Origin: Candidatus Melainabacteria bacterium RIFCSPLOWO2_02_FULL_35_15
Lineage (GTDB): Bacteria > Cyanobacteriota > Vampirovibrionia > 2-02-FULL-35-15
Reading direction: 5' to 3'
DNA: 43,004 bases
Assembly: GCA_001784585.1 (NCBI GenBank)
Contig: MFRN01000038.1
Location: 1 to 43,004, forward strand
Shown here: in pieces, positions 1 through 7,002 of the stretch
How positions within the stretch are numbered: the stretch's first letter is position 1
How the letters are laid out: every line of letters begins with the position of its first letter
The notes under the pieces: generated by a model
Told to the model about the DNA's origin: nothing
The model's database searches: none
Seen by the model: the letters and a program-made list of their open reading frames with translations, nothing else
Made by a program: the position numbers and the translations under genes

Positions 1-228
1 ACAACCTAATTCTTGTACTAGCATGTCTTTTTCTACAGGTGAACCTTCTACATTAAGAGGTTTAAAATCTTCTTGACTTTGCACTAATATCCTAGCTGCT
101 TGTGGTGGTACAGGTTTACCCATAGATGTTGTTCTGAACATATCGTCAACTTCCATAGGAGTTAAATTTTGGTCTAAGTGTTTCCAGCTTTCAAACTTGT
201 TTCTTAATAGTGCCAAAGTAACTTGCAT
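1..228 (-). CDS. Hypothetical protein, truncated by window edge
   Basis: An open frame of at least 76 codons runs off the left edge of the window, so the C-terminus is missing. It starts with ATG (226-228) behind a clear AAGGAG ribosome site at about 234-241. The visible protein begins MQVTLALLRNKFESW and contains TPMEVDDMF and KPVPPQAARIL. It looks soluble, with no signal peptide or membrane segment. I recognise no family. The next gene on the same strand (360-590) ends 131 bases upstream, so the two may share a transcript. Confidence 0.6.
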   Translation of the reverse strand, partial: MQVTLALLRNKFESWKHLDQNLTPMEVDDMFRTTSMGKPVPPQAARILVQSQEDFKPLNVEGSPVEKDMLVQELGC

Positions 229-359
229 AATTTTTCTCCTTAATTAGTAAGAAATTGTAGCATACAAATTGAAACGGGGAATCTGGGACGACGTTCGAAC
301 TAAAATTATAAACCATAAAGGGCAGATTTATATTCCAGACCTTGCTATTGTTTTCACAA

Positions 360-590
360 TTATGCTGGTGTTTGCTCTTCAGTAAGTTGAACTAAAATCC
401 AGGGACTACTAGATTTTCCACTTGGACCCTTGGGGCTAATCAAACGCAAATCAGAAAAACCTTCTTCCGCTCTTATAATCTCTGTATCAGCTGATAACCT
501 TAAAGTCTTGCCTTCTGGTGGTGTTATTCTTAAAATTATTTCCCTATTCCCTGCTGCATATCTATTATTACTTAACAATTCAATCTTCAT
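360..590 (-). CDS. Small hypothetical protein (76 aa)
   Basis: The ATG at 588-590 follows a strong AAAGGAGGT ribosome site at about 601-609, which makes this small frame credible. The protein begins MKIELLSNNRYAAGN. It is mixed polar and charged, without Cys, membrane segments or known motifs; the central ITPPEGKTLRL suggests a beta-rich fold. A possible -10 (TAAAAT) lies about 50 bases upstream on the minus strand. Function unknown. It may form a unit with the truncated gene at 1-228. Confidence 0.6.
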   Translation of the reverse strand: MKIELLSNNRYAAGNREIILRITPPEGKTLRLSADTEIIRAEEGFSDLRLISPKGPSGKSSSPWILVQLTEEQTPA

Positions 591-654
591 AAATTAAAAT
601 TACCTCCTTTAATAAATGTCAACAAATTCATGTATTTAAAATATTTTAGCATCT

Positions 655-723
655 GTCTGATTTATTCGGCAAATCCTATTAGACGTTAAAACTTGACTAA
701 CGGAAGCCCAAGCGGTCTTGGAC
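655..723 (+). repeat. Two-hairpin leader element, copy D
   Basis: This is a diverged plus-strand copy of the element found in front of purB and yidC. It has a first hairpin (GATTT/AAATC around ATTCGGC), then TTGAC and a GGAAGC purine block. A second hairpin follows, CCAAG-CGGT-CTTGG (708-721), matching the TCAAG/CTTGA hairpin of the other copies with base pairing kept. TATAAA and an ATG (730-732) come next, as in the other copies. The downstream frame is broken (see 730-935). Confidence 0.5.
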
Positions 724-729
724 TATAAA

Positions 730-935
730 ATGAACGGGACATCATAGAAAACGGTTTAGCAATTGTCGGATTTGTGCACATTCCGGATTTAGCTCGTGTT
801 GCATAGTCTATCTATACAACATGGGATACTTTTCTGGCTTCTGAAGAGACTCTAGCTCTAAGTCAATATCTAAGGACGGCTAGTATGCGGGTAGCGCCCG
901 CCTGGGGCGAGGTAAGGAAAGTTAAAAATCCCTAA
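730..935 (+). pseudogene. Decayed ORF behind a leader-element copy
   Basis: The ATG at 730 is followed by TAG after five codons. The frame beginning at 732 reads as a protein-like stretch (NERDIIENG, VHIPDLARVA) to a TAG at 804-806, then about 42 more codons (TTWDTFLASEE, MRVAPAWGEV) to TAA at 933. One frameshift plus one stop would explain this. The family is not recognised. Against coding, 795-823 can fold as a near-perfect hairpin (CGTGTTG/CAACATG plus ATAG/CTAT). Two mutually exclusive hairpins sit at 887-901 and 895-909. A structured RNA is therefore the alternative. The GC content is visibly higher than in the neighbouring DNA. Confidence 0.3.
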
Positions 936-971
936 TCCTATATAATCTTATATAATCTTAGATAGATAGGG

Positions 972-977
972 TATAAA
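972..977 (+). promoter_or_regulatory. Predicted -10 box of fic
   Basis: TATAAA lies 8 bases before the ATG at 986, and there is no Shine-Dalgarno sequence between them, so a leaderless or near-leaderless mRNA is expected. A perfect 10-base tandem repeat (TATAATCTTA twice, 941-960) lies just upstream and offers further -10-like boxes. Confidence 0.4.
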
Positions 978-985
978 TATATATC

Positions 986-2050
986 ATGCCAAAATATAGA
1001 TTCAATAAAAGGCTAAGTAATATATCTCCTTCTATTTGGTCAAAAATAGCGAAGATTGATGAATTGAAAGGTCGATGGATTGGGGGACTTGATTTAAGTC
1101 CTCAAGTATTAGGAAGATTAAAAAAATCTGTTCTTATTACTTCTACAGGTGCATCCACAAGAATTGAAGGAGCAAAACTTTCTGACAGAGAAATAGAAAG
1201 ATATCTCAAGGGTTTAGCGATGGAAAAATTCTCTAATAGGGATAAACAGGAGGTAAAAGGTTATTATGAACTTCTACAAAATGTATTTGATTCGTGGTCT
1301 ACAGTTAGATTCAATGAAAGTACAATCAAGCATTTCCATAAAGAGTTACTTAAATATGTAGAAAAAGACAAGTCCCACAGAGGTGAATATAAGAAGACAG
1401 AAAACAAGGTTCAAATGATTGATGAAAATGGAAAAGCAATTGGTGTTTTATTTGAAACAACACCAGCTTACCTTACACCCAAAGAAATGCTTGAGCTTGT
1501 TGAATGGACTAAAGAAATATTAGATAAGAAAGCCCTTCATCCTTTACTTATAGTTGGTAATTTTATAGTTGAATTTTTGAATATTCATCCCTTTCAGGAT
1601 GGTAACGGTAGACTTTCTCGTATATTGACTAATCTTCTATTACTTAAAGAAGGATATTTATACATGTCATATGTTTCACATGAAAAATTAATAGAAGACA
1701 ATAAACCTAATTACTATATAGCATTAAGGAAAAGTCAAAAAACATTTAAATCAAATAAGGAAGACATTGGCAAATGGTTAGATTTCTTTCTTGATGTTGT
1801 CTTACAACAATCAAAATTAGCTATTGATTTGCTCTCCAAAGAAAACATTGAAACAATTTTATCTGAGAAGCAATTATCAGTCTGGCAATTTATTCAAACA
1901 GTTGAAGAGTGTACGCCAATAGAAATCTCTAAAAAACTTAAAATACCAAGACCAACTATAAATCAAATCATGAACAAATTGCTTGATTTGAAAAAAGTAG
2001 AAAGAATTGGAATGGGTAGGGCTGTAAGATACAGAGCAACAAAGATTTGA
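986..2050 (+). CDS. Fic-family protein AMPylase with C-terminal winged helix
   Basis: This 354-residue Fic protein probably transfers AMP from ATP to a target protein. The full catalytic motif HPFQDGNGRLSR is at residues 201-212. An N-terminal inhibitory helix motif (S57-xxx-E61-G62, STRIEG) places it in the self-inhibited class in which the Glu blocks ATP binding. The last ~60 residues (TPIEISKKLKIPRPTINQIM) resemble a winged helix-turn-helix, a common arrangement in standalone Fic proteins, so it may bind DNA and regulate itself. No antitoxin gene lies beside it. The start has no ribosome site; a TATAAA lies 8 bases upstream. It is AT-rich and sits next to decayed sequence, suggesting an accessory gene. 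Confidence 0.9.
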   Translation: MPKYRFNKRLSNISPSIWSKIAKIDELKGRWIGGLDLSPQVLGRLKKSVLITSTGASTRIEGAKLSDREIERYLKGLAMEKFSNRDKQEVKGYYELLQNVFDSWSTVRFNESTIKHFHKELLKYVEKDKSHRGEYKKTENKVQMIDENGKAIGVLFETTPAYLTPKEMLELVEWTKEILDKKALHPLLIVGNFIVEFLNIHPFQDGNGRLSRILTNLLLLKEGYLYMSYVSHEKLIEDNKPNYYIALRKSQKTFKSNKEDIGKWLDFFLDVVLQQSKLAIDLLSKENIETILSEKQLSVWQFIQTVEECTPIEISKKLKIPRPTINQIMNKLLDLKKVERIGMGRAVRYRATKI

Positions 2051-2097
2051 AAACAAAAAAGCATCCAAATTAATTCATCAATCAGGAATGAGAACTC

Positions 2098-2170
2098 GGG
2101 CCTTACAGGACTCGAACCCGTAACCCCCTGGTTCGAAGCCAGGTACTCTATCCGATTGAGCTAAAGGCCC
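2098..2170 (-). tRNA. tRNA-Arg (anticodon TCG)
   Basis: The 73-base reverse strand folds as a cloverleaf. The acceptor arms are GGGCCTT/AAGGCCC, the D-arm AGCTCAATCGGATAGAGT, the anticodon stem CCTGG/CCAGG with loop CTTCGAA (anticodon TCG), and the T-arm GGGTTCGAGTCC. CCA is not encoded. It reads CGA codons. Confidence 0.95.
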
Positions 2171-2190
2171 TTATAGTGTTCAGCTATTGA

Positions 2191-3201
2191 TTATATCGCG
2201 GCACGAAAGATATCAATCATTTTATTTTTCTGTTTCTGTTCTAAGAATGAAGCTTCAAACGAATTTTTTGCAATTATATGTATCTCTTCTTTGCTAAGAT
2301 CCAAAGCTAGTGCCATCTCTAAAAAATTCTCATTTATATATCCACCAAAATAAGCCGGATCATCTGAGTTAATAGTTATTATTAATCCTTCATTCAGTAG
2401 TTTTTTTAAATTATGTTCCTTCATAGACTTAAATACTCCAAGCTTTATATTTGAAAGAGGACAAATCGTTAATGGGATTTTTCTTTTAATCAATTCTTTT
2501 ACAAGTAATTTATCTTCAAGACATCTGACACCATGATCAACTCTTAAAACTTTTAATTTATCAATTGCCTCCCAAATATATTCAGGTGGTCCTTCTTCAC
2601 CGGCATGAGCTACAGGCAAATACCCAAGTGAAATTGCTCTTTTAAAAACCTCAGTAAACTTTGACGGAGGATTTCCTAGTTCTGCAGAATCAATTCCTAT
2701 CCCAATTATTTTATCTCTGCATGAAATCGATTCCTCAAGAGTTTTAAGAGCAGATTTTTCACTTAAGTGCCTGAGAAAGCACATGATAAGTTTTGACGAG
2801 AGATTAAATCTCTCTTCCCCTTTGTGAAGTGCTCTGGTTATCCCATTAACAATTGTCTCAAATTTTACACCACGGCTTGTATGTATTTGTGGATCAAAAA
2901 ATATTTCTGCATGAAGAATATTTTCTAAATGTCTTTTTTTCAGATATGACCATGTTAAATCATAAAAATCCTGTTCAGTTATTAGAACCTTTGTACCTTC
3001 ATAATAAACATCAAGAAAAGATTGGAGATTATGGAATTTATAGGCACTGCGCAATTCATCTACAGAAGGATATTTCAGCTTGATACCATTCCGCTCTGCC
3101 AGACGGAACATAAGTTCAGGCTCAAGCGTACCTTCAATATGCACATGTAATTCTGCTTTTGGGATTTTTTGGATAAAGATTTCCAGCTGGTTATTGTGCA
3201 T
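2191..3201 (-). CDS. Adenine deaminase (adenosine deaminase-like fold)
   Basis: A zinc-dependent amidohydrolase that removes the amino group of a purine, most likely adenine to hypoxanthine. The metal-binding HVHIEG motif is near the N-terminus, followed by HAGEEGPP, a DHG motif (VDHGVRCLED), CPLSN and a terminal SDDPAYFGGY. The GEEGPPEYIWEA and DDPAYFGGY versions are those I associate with the adenine deaminase branch rather than with true adenosine deaminase. I place the start at the ATG 3199-3201, two bases after the stop of the upstream deaminase, implying translational coupling. An in-frame GTG at 3235-3237 would add 12 residues but overlaps the upstream gene. No ribosome site is seen at either. 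Confidence 0.85.
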   Translation of the reverse strand: MHNNQLEIFIQKIPKAELHVHIEGTLEPELMFRLAERNGIKLKYPSVDELRSAYKFHNLQSFLDVYYEGTKVLITEQDFYDLTWSYLKKRHLENILHAEIFFDPQIHTSRGVKFETIVNGITRALHKGEERFNLSSKLIMCFLRHLSEKSALKTLEESISCRDKIIGIGIDSAELGNPPSKFTEVFKRAISLGYLPVAHAGEEGPPEYIWEAIDKLKVLRVDHGVRCLEDKLLVKELIKRKIPLTICPLSNIKLGVFKSMKEHNLKKLLNEGLIITINSDDPAYFGGYINENFLEMALALDLSKEEIHIIAKNSFEASFLEQKQKNKMIDIFRAAI

Positions 3202-3203
3202 TA

Positions 3204-3773
3204 TTAATATGCCATCATTTTTAACGATGCCAGCCACATTTTAAACAGCTCTAGATTTTCTTCCTTTAAGAAATTACCTGTAACATCTAGATAGCTCATC
3301 CCTAACAGTTTCATCTTTTCATTTGACACTGTAAGTTCATTAAATCCTGCTTTCTTTGCATCTTCAATACTTGTTCCAAATATTATTTTTGATATCATAG
3401 CCCAGTGACATGCACTAAAACACATAGGGCATGGTTCTGTCGTAGAGTAGATGGTGCAGCCAGAAAGATCAATTGTATTTAACTTTTTGCATGCTTGTCT
3501 TATAGCATTAATTTCGGCATGTGCTGTTATATCTGTCGTCTTCCATACTACATTATGTGCACAAACTACAATTTTTCCATCTTTTATAATACACGCACCA
3601 AATGGAGTTTGACCGTCTTTAACTCCTTCTTTGGTTTTTTTAATTGCAAGCTGCATAAAATATTTATCTTGCTCTGTAAGAGTTTTATTTCCCCGGACAG
3701 CAGCAGTTACAGTAAAGGAACTTAATAAAACAATGGCTATCAATACAAGAAAAATATTTCTTACTAACTTCAT
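3204..3773 (-). CDS. Exported cytidine/guanine deaminase-family protein
   Basis: A 189-residue zinc deaminase with the catalytic HAE at residues 85-87 and PCPMC at 114-118. The TPFGACIIKDG stretch and the C-terminal half resemble guanine deaminases of the GuaD type more than tRNA adenosine deaminase. Unusually, it has an N-terminal hydrophobic segment (residues 6-25, NIFLVLIAIVLLSSF) after MKLVR, ending TAA-VRG. That is a plausible signal peptide or membrane anchor, so the enzyme may act outside the cytoplasm. The start is supported by AAGGAGA about 9 bases upstream. The stop is two bases from the adenine deaminase start, so the pair probably works in purine-base salvage. Confidence 0.8.
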   Translation of the reverse strand: MKLVRNIFLVLIAIVLLSSFTVTAAVRGNKTLTEQDKYFMQLAIKKTKEGVKDGQTPFGACIIKDGKIVVCAHNVVWKTTDITAHAEINAIRQACKKLNTIDLSGCTIYSTTEPCPMCFSACHWAMISKIIFGTSIEDAKKAGFNELTVSNEKMKLLGMSYLDVTGNFLKEENLELFKMWLASLKMMAY

Positions 3774-3807
3774 AAACTGTTCTCCTTATTATTCTACTAT
3801 TTGCAAC

Positions 3808-3881
3808 GGGCCCTACAGGATTTGAACCTGTGGCGCCATGGTTCGTAGCCATGTCCTCTATCCAGACTGAGGTAAGGGCCC
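3808..3881 (-). tRNA. tRNA-Arg (anticodon ACG)
   Basis: The reverse strand folds as a 74-base cloverleaf. The acceptor is GGGCCCT/AGGGCCC, the anticodon stem CATGG/CCATG with loop CTACGAA (anticodon ACG, normally read with inosine at the first position), and the T-arm CAGGTTCAAATCCTG. CCA is not encoded. It lies 34 bases upstream of the exported deaminase gene. Confidence 0.95.
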
Positions 3882-3966
3882 TTTTTGGTATATAGCGCTC
3901 CGTGATTTCAATAAATCGCTCTGCTGCTGTGATCTTGTGAGACTGTCGCATAAGTAAATTATTACC

Positions 3967-4368
3967 TCAGCACTTTATTTTAGAAATTGCTGTAGCTACT
4001 GCGGATGCAAGAAATTTTTCATTAAAATCAAGGCTTTCATTTACTTCCTTAGACAGCAAAAAATCAGACAGGGAGTCTTTCTGTTCAAGGCCTAAAGATG
4101 CTTTATGGTTTTCTATGGATTCTTTTAGCTTTTCATTTACAGCATTTGCTCTGTCTTTAATTACATCAAGTTTGAACTCAATTTCTTTTGAAGAGGGATC
4201 TTTTTCATCAAGTTTCTTAATCTCGCTTTTTGAAATGCTTCTTAAATATTTCAGATCTCCCTCAAGTAATGATGTTGTATTAAGAATAAATTCATAGAGC
4301 TCTGTCAGCGCTTTTTTAAGCAGACTAATCTTTTCTTCCGAAAGCTTCACAATCAGTAATGATAACAA
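3967..4368 (-). CDS. Hypothetical helical protein
   Basis: A protein of about 133 residues, Lys/Glu-rich and largely helical, with heptad-like stretches (KLDEKDPSSKEIEFKLDVIKD, AVNEKLKESIENHK). It has no Cys motif and no membrane segment. The start is uncertain: TTG at 4366-4368 or GTG at 4348-4350, neither with a good ribosome site. It follows the 70-residue frame at 4383-4595 by 14 bases, so translation may be coupled. It resembles other unknown helical proteins here (6339-6935, 12019-12531) only in composition. Confidence 0.55.
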   Translation of the reverse strand: MLSLLIVKLSEEKISLLKKALTELYEFILNTTSLLEGDLKYLRSISKSEIKKLDEKDPSSKEIEFKLDVIKDRANAVNEKLKESIENHKASLGLEQKDSLSDFLLSKEVNESLDFNEKFLASAVATAISKIKC

Positions 4369-4382
4369 GAAATTTAACTTTA

Positions 4383-4595
4383 TTAGGCATACGTATCTAA
4401 TCCATCATGTTGACCTGGATGTGAATTATCTGTTTGATGAGCAGCTGCAATATATTGCGCAACAGTTGAAGATCTCCCAAATAAAACCTGCTCAAGATCT
4501 GAATCTTTGCCCGGATTGTTTCGTGAATTTGGTGAATTTATTTGTGTACTTGACGAATCAAATCTTATTACTCTTACTACAGGAATATTACCCAA
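4383..4595 (-). CDS. Small hypothetical protein (70 aa)
   Basis: This frame starts with TTG (4593-4595) behind a weak GAGGG ribosome site. The protein is polar, rich in Ser, Asn, Gln and His, without membrane segments (VIRFDSSSTQINSPNSRNNP, AAAHQTDNSHPGQHDG). It appears to be the first gene of a two-gene unit with 3967-4368. No family recognised. An unusual start codon and low-complexity composition keep confidence modest. Confidence 0.4.
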   Translation of the reverse strand: MGNIPVVRVIRFDSSSTQINSPNSRNNPGKDSDLEQVLFGRSSTVAQYIAAAHQTDNSHPGQHDGLDTYA

Positions 4596-4716
4596 TTGAC
4601 CCTCGCTTTCTTAAGATTTTCTAAAAATTTTTGTCATCATAAATTACTAAGCCTGAAGTTTAACTAAAATTAGTTAAAAATCAGTTAAAAGACTAAAAAA
4701 TTTAATTTTTTAAGCC

Positions 4717-4725
4717 TGTTATAAT
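4717..4725 (+). promoter_or_regulatory. Extended -10 promoter of the 4732-4915 RNA
   Basis: TGTTATAAT is a perfect extended -10 element (TGnTATAAT). No good -35 hexamer is visible, as expected for this class. Transcription should begin near 4732, giving a transcript of about 184 bases that ends at the terminator at 4886-4913. Confidence 0.55.
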
Positions 4726-4797
4726 ACTGTTAAAGCTTTAAAAGCTGTAGACAATGGCGTCGGTTAAAGACAATGGTGTCTTTCGTTAGGAGGACAC

Positions 4798-4875
4798 ATG
4801 AGTCCGTATGCCATAGGGGCCTATTCTCCTAAGCCAATTATTCAGCCCTGGCTGAATTACTGGCTAAAGAAATAG
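4798..4875 (+). CDS. Possible 25-aa leader peptide
   Basis: The ATG at 4798 lies four bases after a perfect AGGAGG (4788-4793) and opens a 25-codon frame, MSPYAIGAYS...WLNYWLKK. The ribosome site lies in the left arm of a predicted 7-bp helix, so translation and RNA folding would exclude each other. The peptide is aromatic- and proline-rich, with two Trp near the end. Regulatory leader peptide is an inference; it could also be a chance frame within a structured RNA. Confidence 0.35.
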   Translation: MSPYAIGAYSPKPIIQPWLNYWLKK

Positions 4876-4885
4876 ACACATAAAA

Positions 4886-4913
4886 AAAGGGAAGCAGAAA
4901 TGCTTCCCTTTTT
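4886..4913 (+). terminator. Rho-independent terminator
   Basis: GGGAAGCA pairs with TGCTTCCC around a GAAA tetraloop (stem 4889-4896/4901-4908), flanked by AAAAA and TTTTT. It ends the 4732 transcript and is symmetric enough to work in both directions. Confidence 0.85.
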
Positions 4914-4929
4914 ATTTGAAAGATATTTA

Positions 4930-4935
4930 TATAAT
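4930..4935 (+). promoter_or_regulatory. Predicted -10 box of the glgA-like gene
   Basis: TATAAT ends 11 bases before the ATG at 4947, and no Shine-Dalgarno sequence lies between. If used, the mRNA would have a leader of only a few bases. The alternative is read-through of the terminator upstream. Confidence 0.4.
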
Positions 4936-4946
4936 TATATAGAAAA

Positions 4947-6353
4947 ATGAATATAATTCTAATTGCCACAGAGTGTTTTCCTTTTGCAAAAGCTACAAGT
5001 CTTGGAGATTTAGTAAGTACTCTTGCAAAGGGTATGGAAAAAGAAGGTTATAATGTAAAAATCTTTATTCCACGGTATGGCTGCATAGATCCTGCTCTTT
5101 TTCAGATTGAAAGAATACCGCTTGAATTAAAAGTTAATTTAAACGGAACAAATATACCGCTGTCTGTTTTTAAAGGTATTTTGCCAGGTCTGTTAGCAAG
5201 CATTTTTTTTATTGAAAGCCAGAGTCATTTTAGTAATTCAAAGGAAATTTATTTAAATCAATCGTACATTAATGAAACTCAAAACAGGAATTCTTTTTTC
5301 TGTCGCGCAGCTCTTAAAACTATTTCAAGACTAAAACTAAACGCTGATATTATTCATGTTTTTAACCCTGCCTGTACACAAATTATAAAGCTTTTACACT
5401 CCAGGGACATGGAGTATTCTCACCTGGAAAAAAGCAAATTAATTTTTACCCTGCAAAGCCTGGAAGAACTGTCAGATAATCAGAACAATATTACATTAAC
5501 AAAAGAGGCAATAAATCATTGTGACTTTATAACAACGGTTTCAGAAACCTTTGAGAATGAGCTTTTGGCGGATGTCTACAATACCGGAATCGGGGAATCC
5601 TTAAGCAGAAAAAGGTCGGTTTTTAAAGGTATTTTAAGCAGCCCTGATGATGAGATATATAACCCTGAGACAGATAGTGACATAGCACAAACTTATTCTA
5701 AGAATTATTTTTCGATCGGAAAAAGAAAGTGTAAGGAAGATTTATTTAATTTATTAGGTTTTGAAGGTGATATTCAATTTCCTTTATTTGGAATTGCATG
5801 CAGATTAACAAACAAGAAAGAGCCTGATATTATAACTGAATTGTTGCCTGAAATTGCTGAGATGAAATTAAACCTTGTTCTTTTAGGAAAAGGTGAAGAG
5901 GAAATTGAAGAAAAATTAGTCGGGTTATCCAAAAAATTTAAAAACATAAAGGTCTGCATCGGGTATGATCATGAAATTGCAAAAAAGATTTGTGCAGGGT
6001 CGGATTTCTTTATTTGCCCGGGAGAAGAACATCCGGATGGAAATTCTGTACTTATTGCAATGAAATATGGCAGTATACCAATTGCTTTTAAGTCAGGTGC
6101 TATAAAAGAAATAATTACTGATTTTGATTCTTCGGAAGAAATGAACGGACTTATTTTTGAAAAATATACTAAAGAAGCTCTTTTTGAATCAATAATCAGA
6201 GCAACAAAGTATTATAAAAACAAGGAAAAGTGGACTAAACTTGTAAAGCTGGCAATGAGTTTTGATACAACAAAATTAAATCTCACAAAAAATTACATAA
6301 ATTGTTATGAAGCGAGGGCAGCAGGCAATAACAACAATTCAGCTGCCACTTAA
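4947..6353 (+). CDS. Divergent GT5 glycogen/starch synthase-like protein
   Basis: A 468-residue GT-B glycosyltransferase. The N-terminus (IIATECFPFAKATSLGDL) lines up with the GT5 N-terminus, where glycogen synthases have KxGGLxD. K15 and D21 are kept but the GG is replaced by T17-S18. In the C-terminal domain, CRLTNKK matches the phosphate-binding RLTxQK, but the catalytic SRFEPCG is replaced by GEEHPDG, so the Glu that is catalytic in E. coli GlgA appears to be His. MKYGSIPIAFKSGAIKEI matches the usual YGTIPIVRxTGGL. It may be inactive, regulatory, or use another donor. It overlaps 6339-6935 tail to tail by 15 bases. Confidence 0.75.
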   Translation: MNIILIATECFPFAKATSLGDLVSTLAKGMEKEGYNVKIFIPRYGCIDPALFQIERIPLELKVNLNGTNIPLSVFKGILPGLLASIFFIESQSHFSNSKEIYLNQSYINETQNRNSFFCRAALKTISRLKLNADIIHVFNPACTQIIKLLHSRDMEYSHLEKSKLIFTLQSLEELSDNQNNITLTKEAINHCDFITTVSETFENELLADVYNTGIGESLSRKRSVFKGILSSPDDEIYNPETDSDIAQTYSKNYFSIGKRKCKEDLFNLLGFEGDIQFPLFGIACRLTNKKEPDIITELLPEIAEMKLNLVLLGKGEEEIEEKLVGLSKKFKNIKVCIGYDHEIAKKICAGSDFFICPGEEHPDGNSVLIAMKYGSIPIAFKSGAIKEIITDFDSSEEMNGLIFEKYTKEALFESIIRATKYYKNKEKWTKLVKLAMSFDTTKLNLTKNYINCYEARAAGNNNNSAAT

Positions 6354-6935
6354 GACATGAATAGCAGAATCTAAAACATTCTTAAGTGCATTTTTAAATG
6401 TCTGATTTTGTTTTATCAAAGTAATTACTTCTTTATTTTCTTTTGTTTTGCCACTAAGAGCTTTAGCAAGTGTAACCCTTATATCAAGCAGGTTTCCAAG
6501 CTTTGTAAACTCGTTTCTACTGTTTGCTTTAAAACTAATGCAGAGTTCATGATCAACTGCCTGCAGATCATCTTCAGTAACTTTTTCTGAAGCATTTTCT
6601 TCTGTAAACTCTACCTTCATGCCTGGAATTAAAAATGCCCTCATGACCATACCCTTGTCAATTTTTTCATCGAAAAATACAAGGTCATGATTTTCAACCA
6701 ATTCCAGTCCTTTTTCCTTAGACTTAATTAACAGTTCAACTTCATTAATCTGTTCTTCAGCTTCTGCATAAGAAAGTATAAAATTTCTTATCTCTTCAGT
6801 TATCCGATCAGATTCACTTTTTGCATTTAAAACATTTTCATTATTAAAACAAATATCTGTAAAGATTTCTATAAGTCTCTGCTCAATTTTTTTCTTTGCT
6901 TCTGAAGATAAATTTGGTGATTTAGCATCTGGCAT
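6339..6935 (-). CDS. Hypothetical protein (198 aa)
   Basis: A soluble, acidic protein that starts MPDAKSPNLSSEAKKKIEQRL. An N-terminal helical half (EEIRNFILSYAEAEEQINEVELLI) precedes a beta-rich centre (LVENHDLVFFDEKIDKGMVM, AFLIPGMKVEF) and a helical tail. No catalytic motif or membrane segment is visible. The start has no ribosome site; a TATCTT box lies 8 bases upstream, consistent with a leaderless mRNA. It converges on the glgA-like gene with a 15-base overlap. Confidence 0.6.
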   Translation of the reverse strand: MPDAKSPNLSSEAKKKIEQRLIEIFTDICFNNENVLNAKSESDRITEEIRNFILSYAEAEEQINEVELLIKSKEKGLELVENHDLVFFDEKIDKGMVMRAFLIPGMKVEFTEENASEKVTEDDLQAVDHELCISFKANSRNEFTKLGNLLDIRVTLAKALSGKTKENKEVITLIKQNQTFKNALKNVLDSAIHVLSGS

Positions 6936-7002
6936 AATAATTAAAGATAAGACGGTAATTATTTTGTCTGAGTTTCATGTTATTGCTTTTCTTTTCTTAT
7001 AA

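Larger units (their letters stand above)
4732..4915 (+). ncRNA. Candidate structured RNA or attenuator leader
   Basis: The stretch has its own extended -10 promoter and a strong terminator. Two near-identical motifs (GACAATGGCGTC, GACAATGGTGTC) open it. TTAGGAG (4786-4792) pairs perfectly with CTCCTAA (4826-4832), enclosing small hairpins GAC/GTC and ATAG/CTAT. A long hairpin follows (4833-4864), pairing GCCA with TGGC and ATTCAGC with GCTGAAT around CCTG. The TTAGGAG helix hides a ribosome site and start of a 25-codon frame (4798-4875). It could be a standalone RNA or a leader controlling the glgA-like gene 31 bases after the terminator. I match it to no RNA family I know. Confidence 0.5.

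Noticed and set aside
2098-3881. tRNA genes as integration sites of a mobile element
   Set aside because: No integrase and no repeated tRNA 3' end was found near any of the three tRNAs.
3685-3951. An 88-codon minus-strand frame over the tRNA-Arg(ACG) gene
   Set aside because: It reads through the complete tRNA and the start of the exported deaminase in another frame, and no family resemblance is seen.
4798-4806. ATGAGTCCGT resembles the TGATGAGTCCGT core of a hammerhead ribozyme
   Set aside because: The CTGATGA and GAAAC core parts and the cleavage site are missing, so the likeness is accidental.
4889-4897. GGGAAGCAG resembles the GGAAGGAAGCAGCC loop of SRP RNA
   Set aside because: The bases are fully explained as one arm of the terminator, and the rest of the SRP domain IV is absent.
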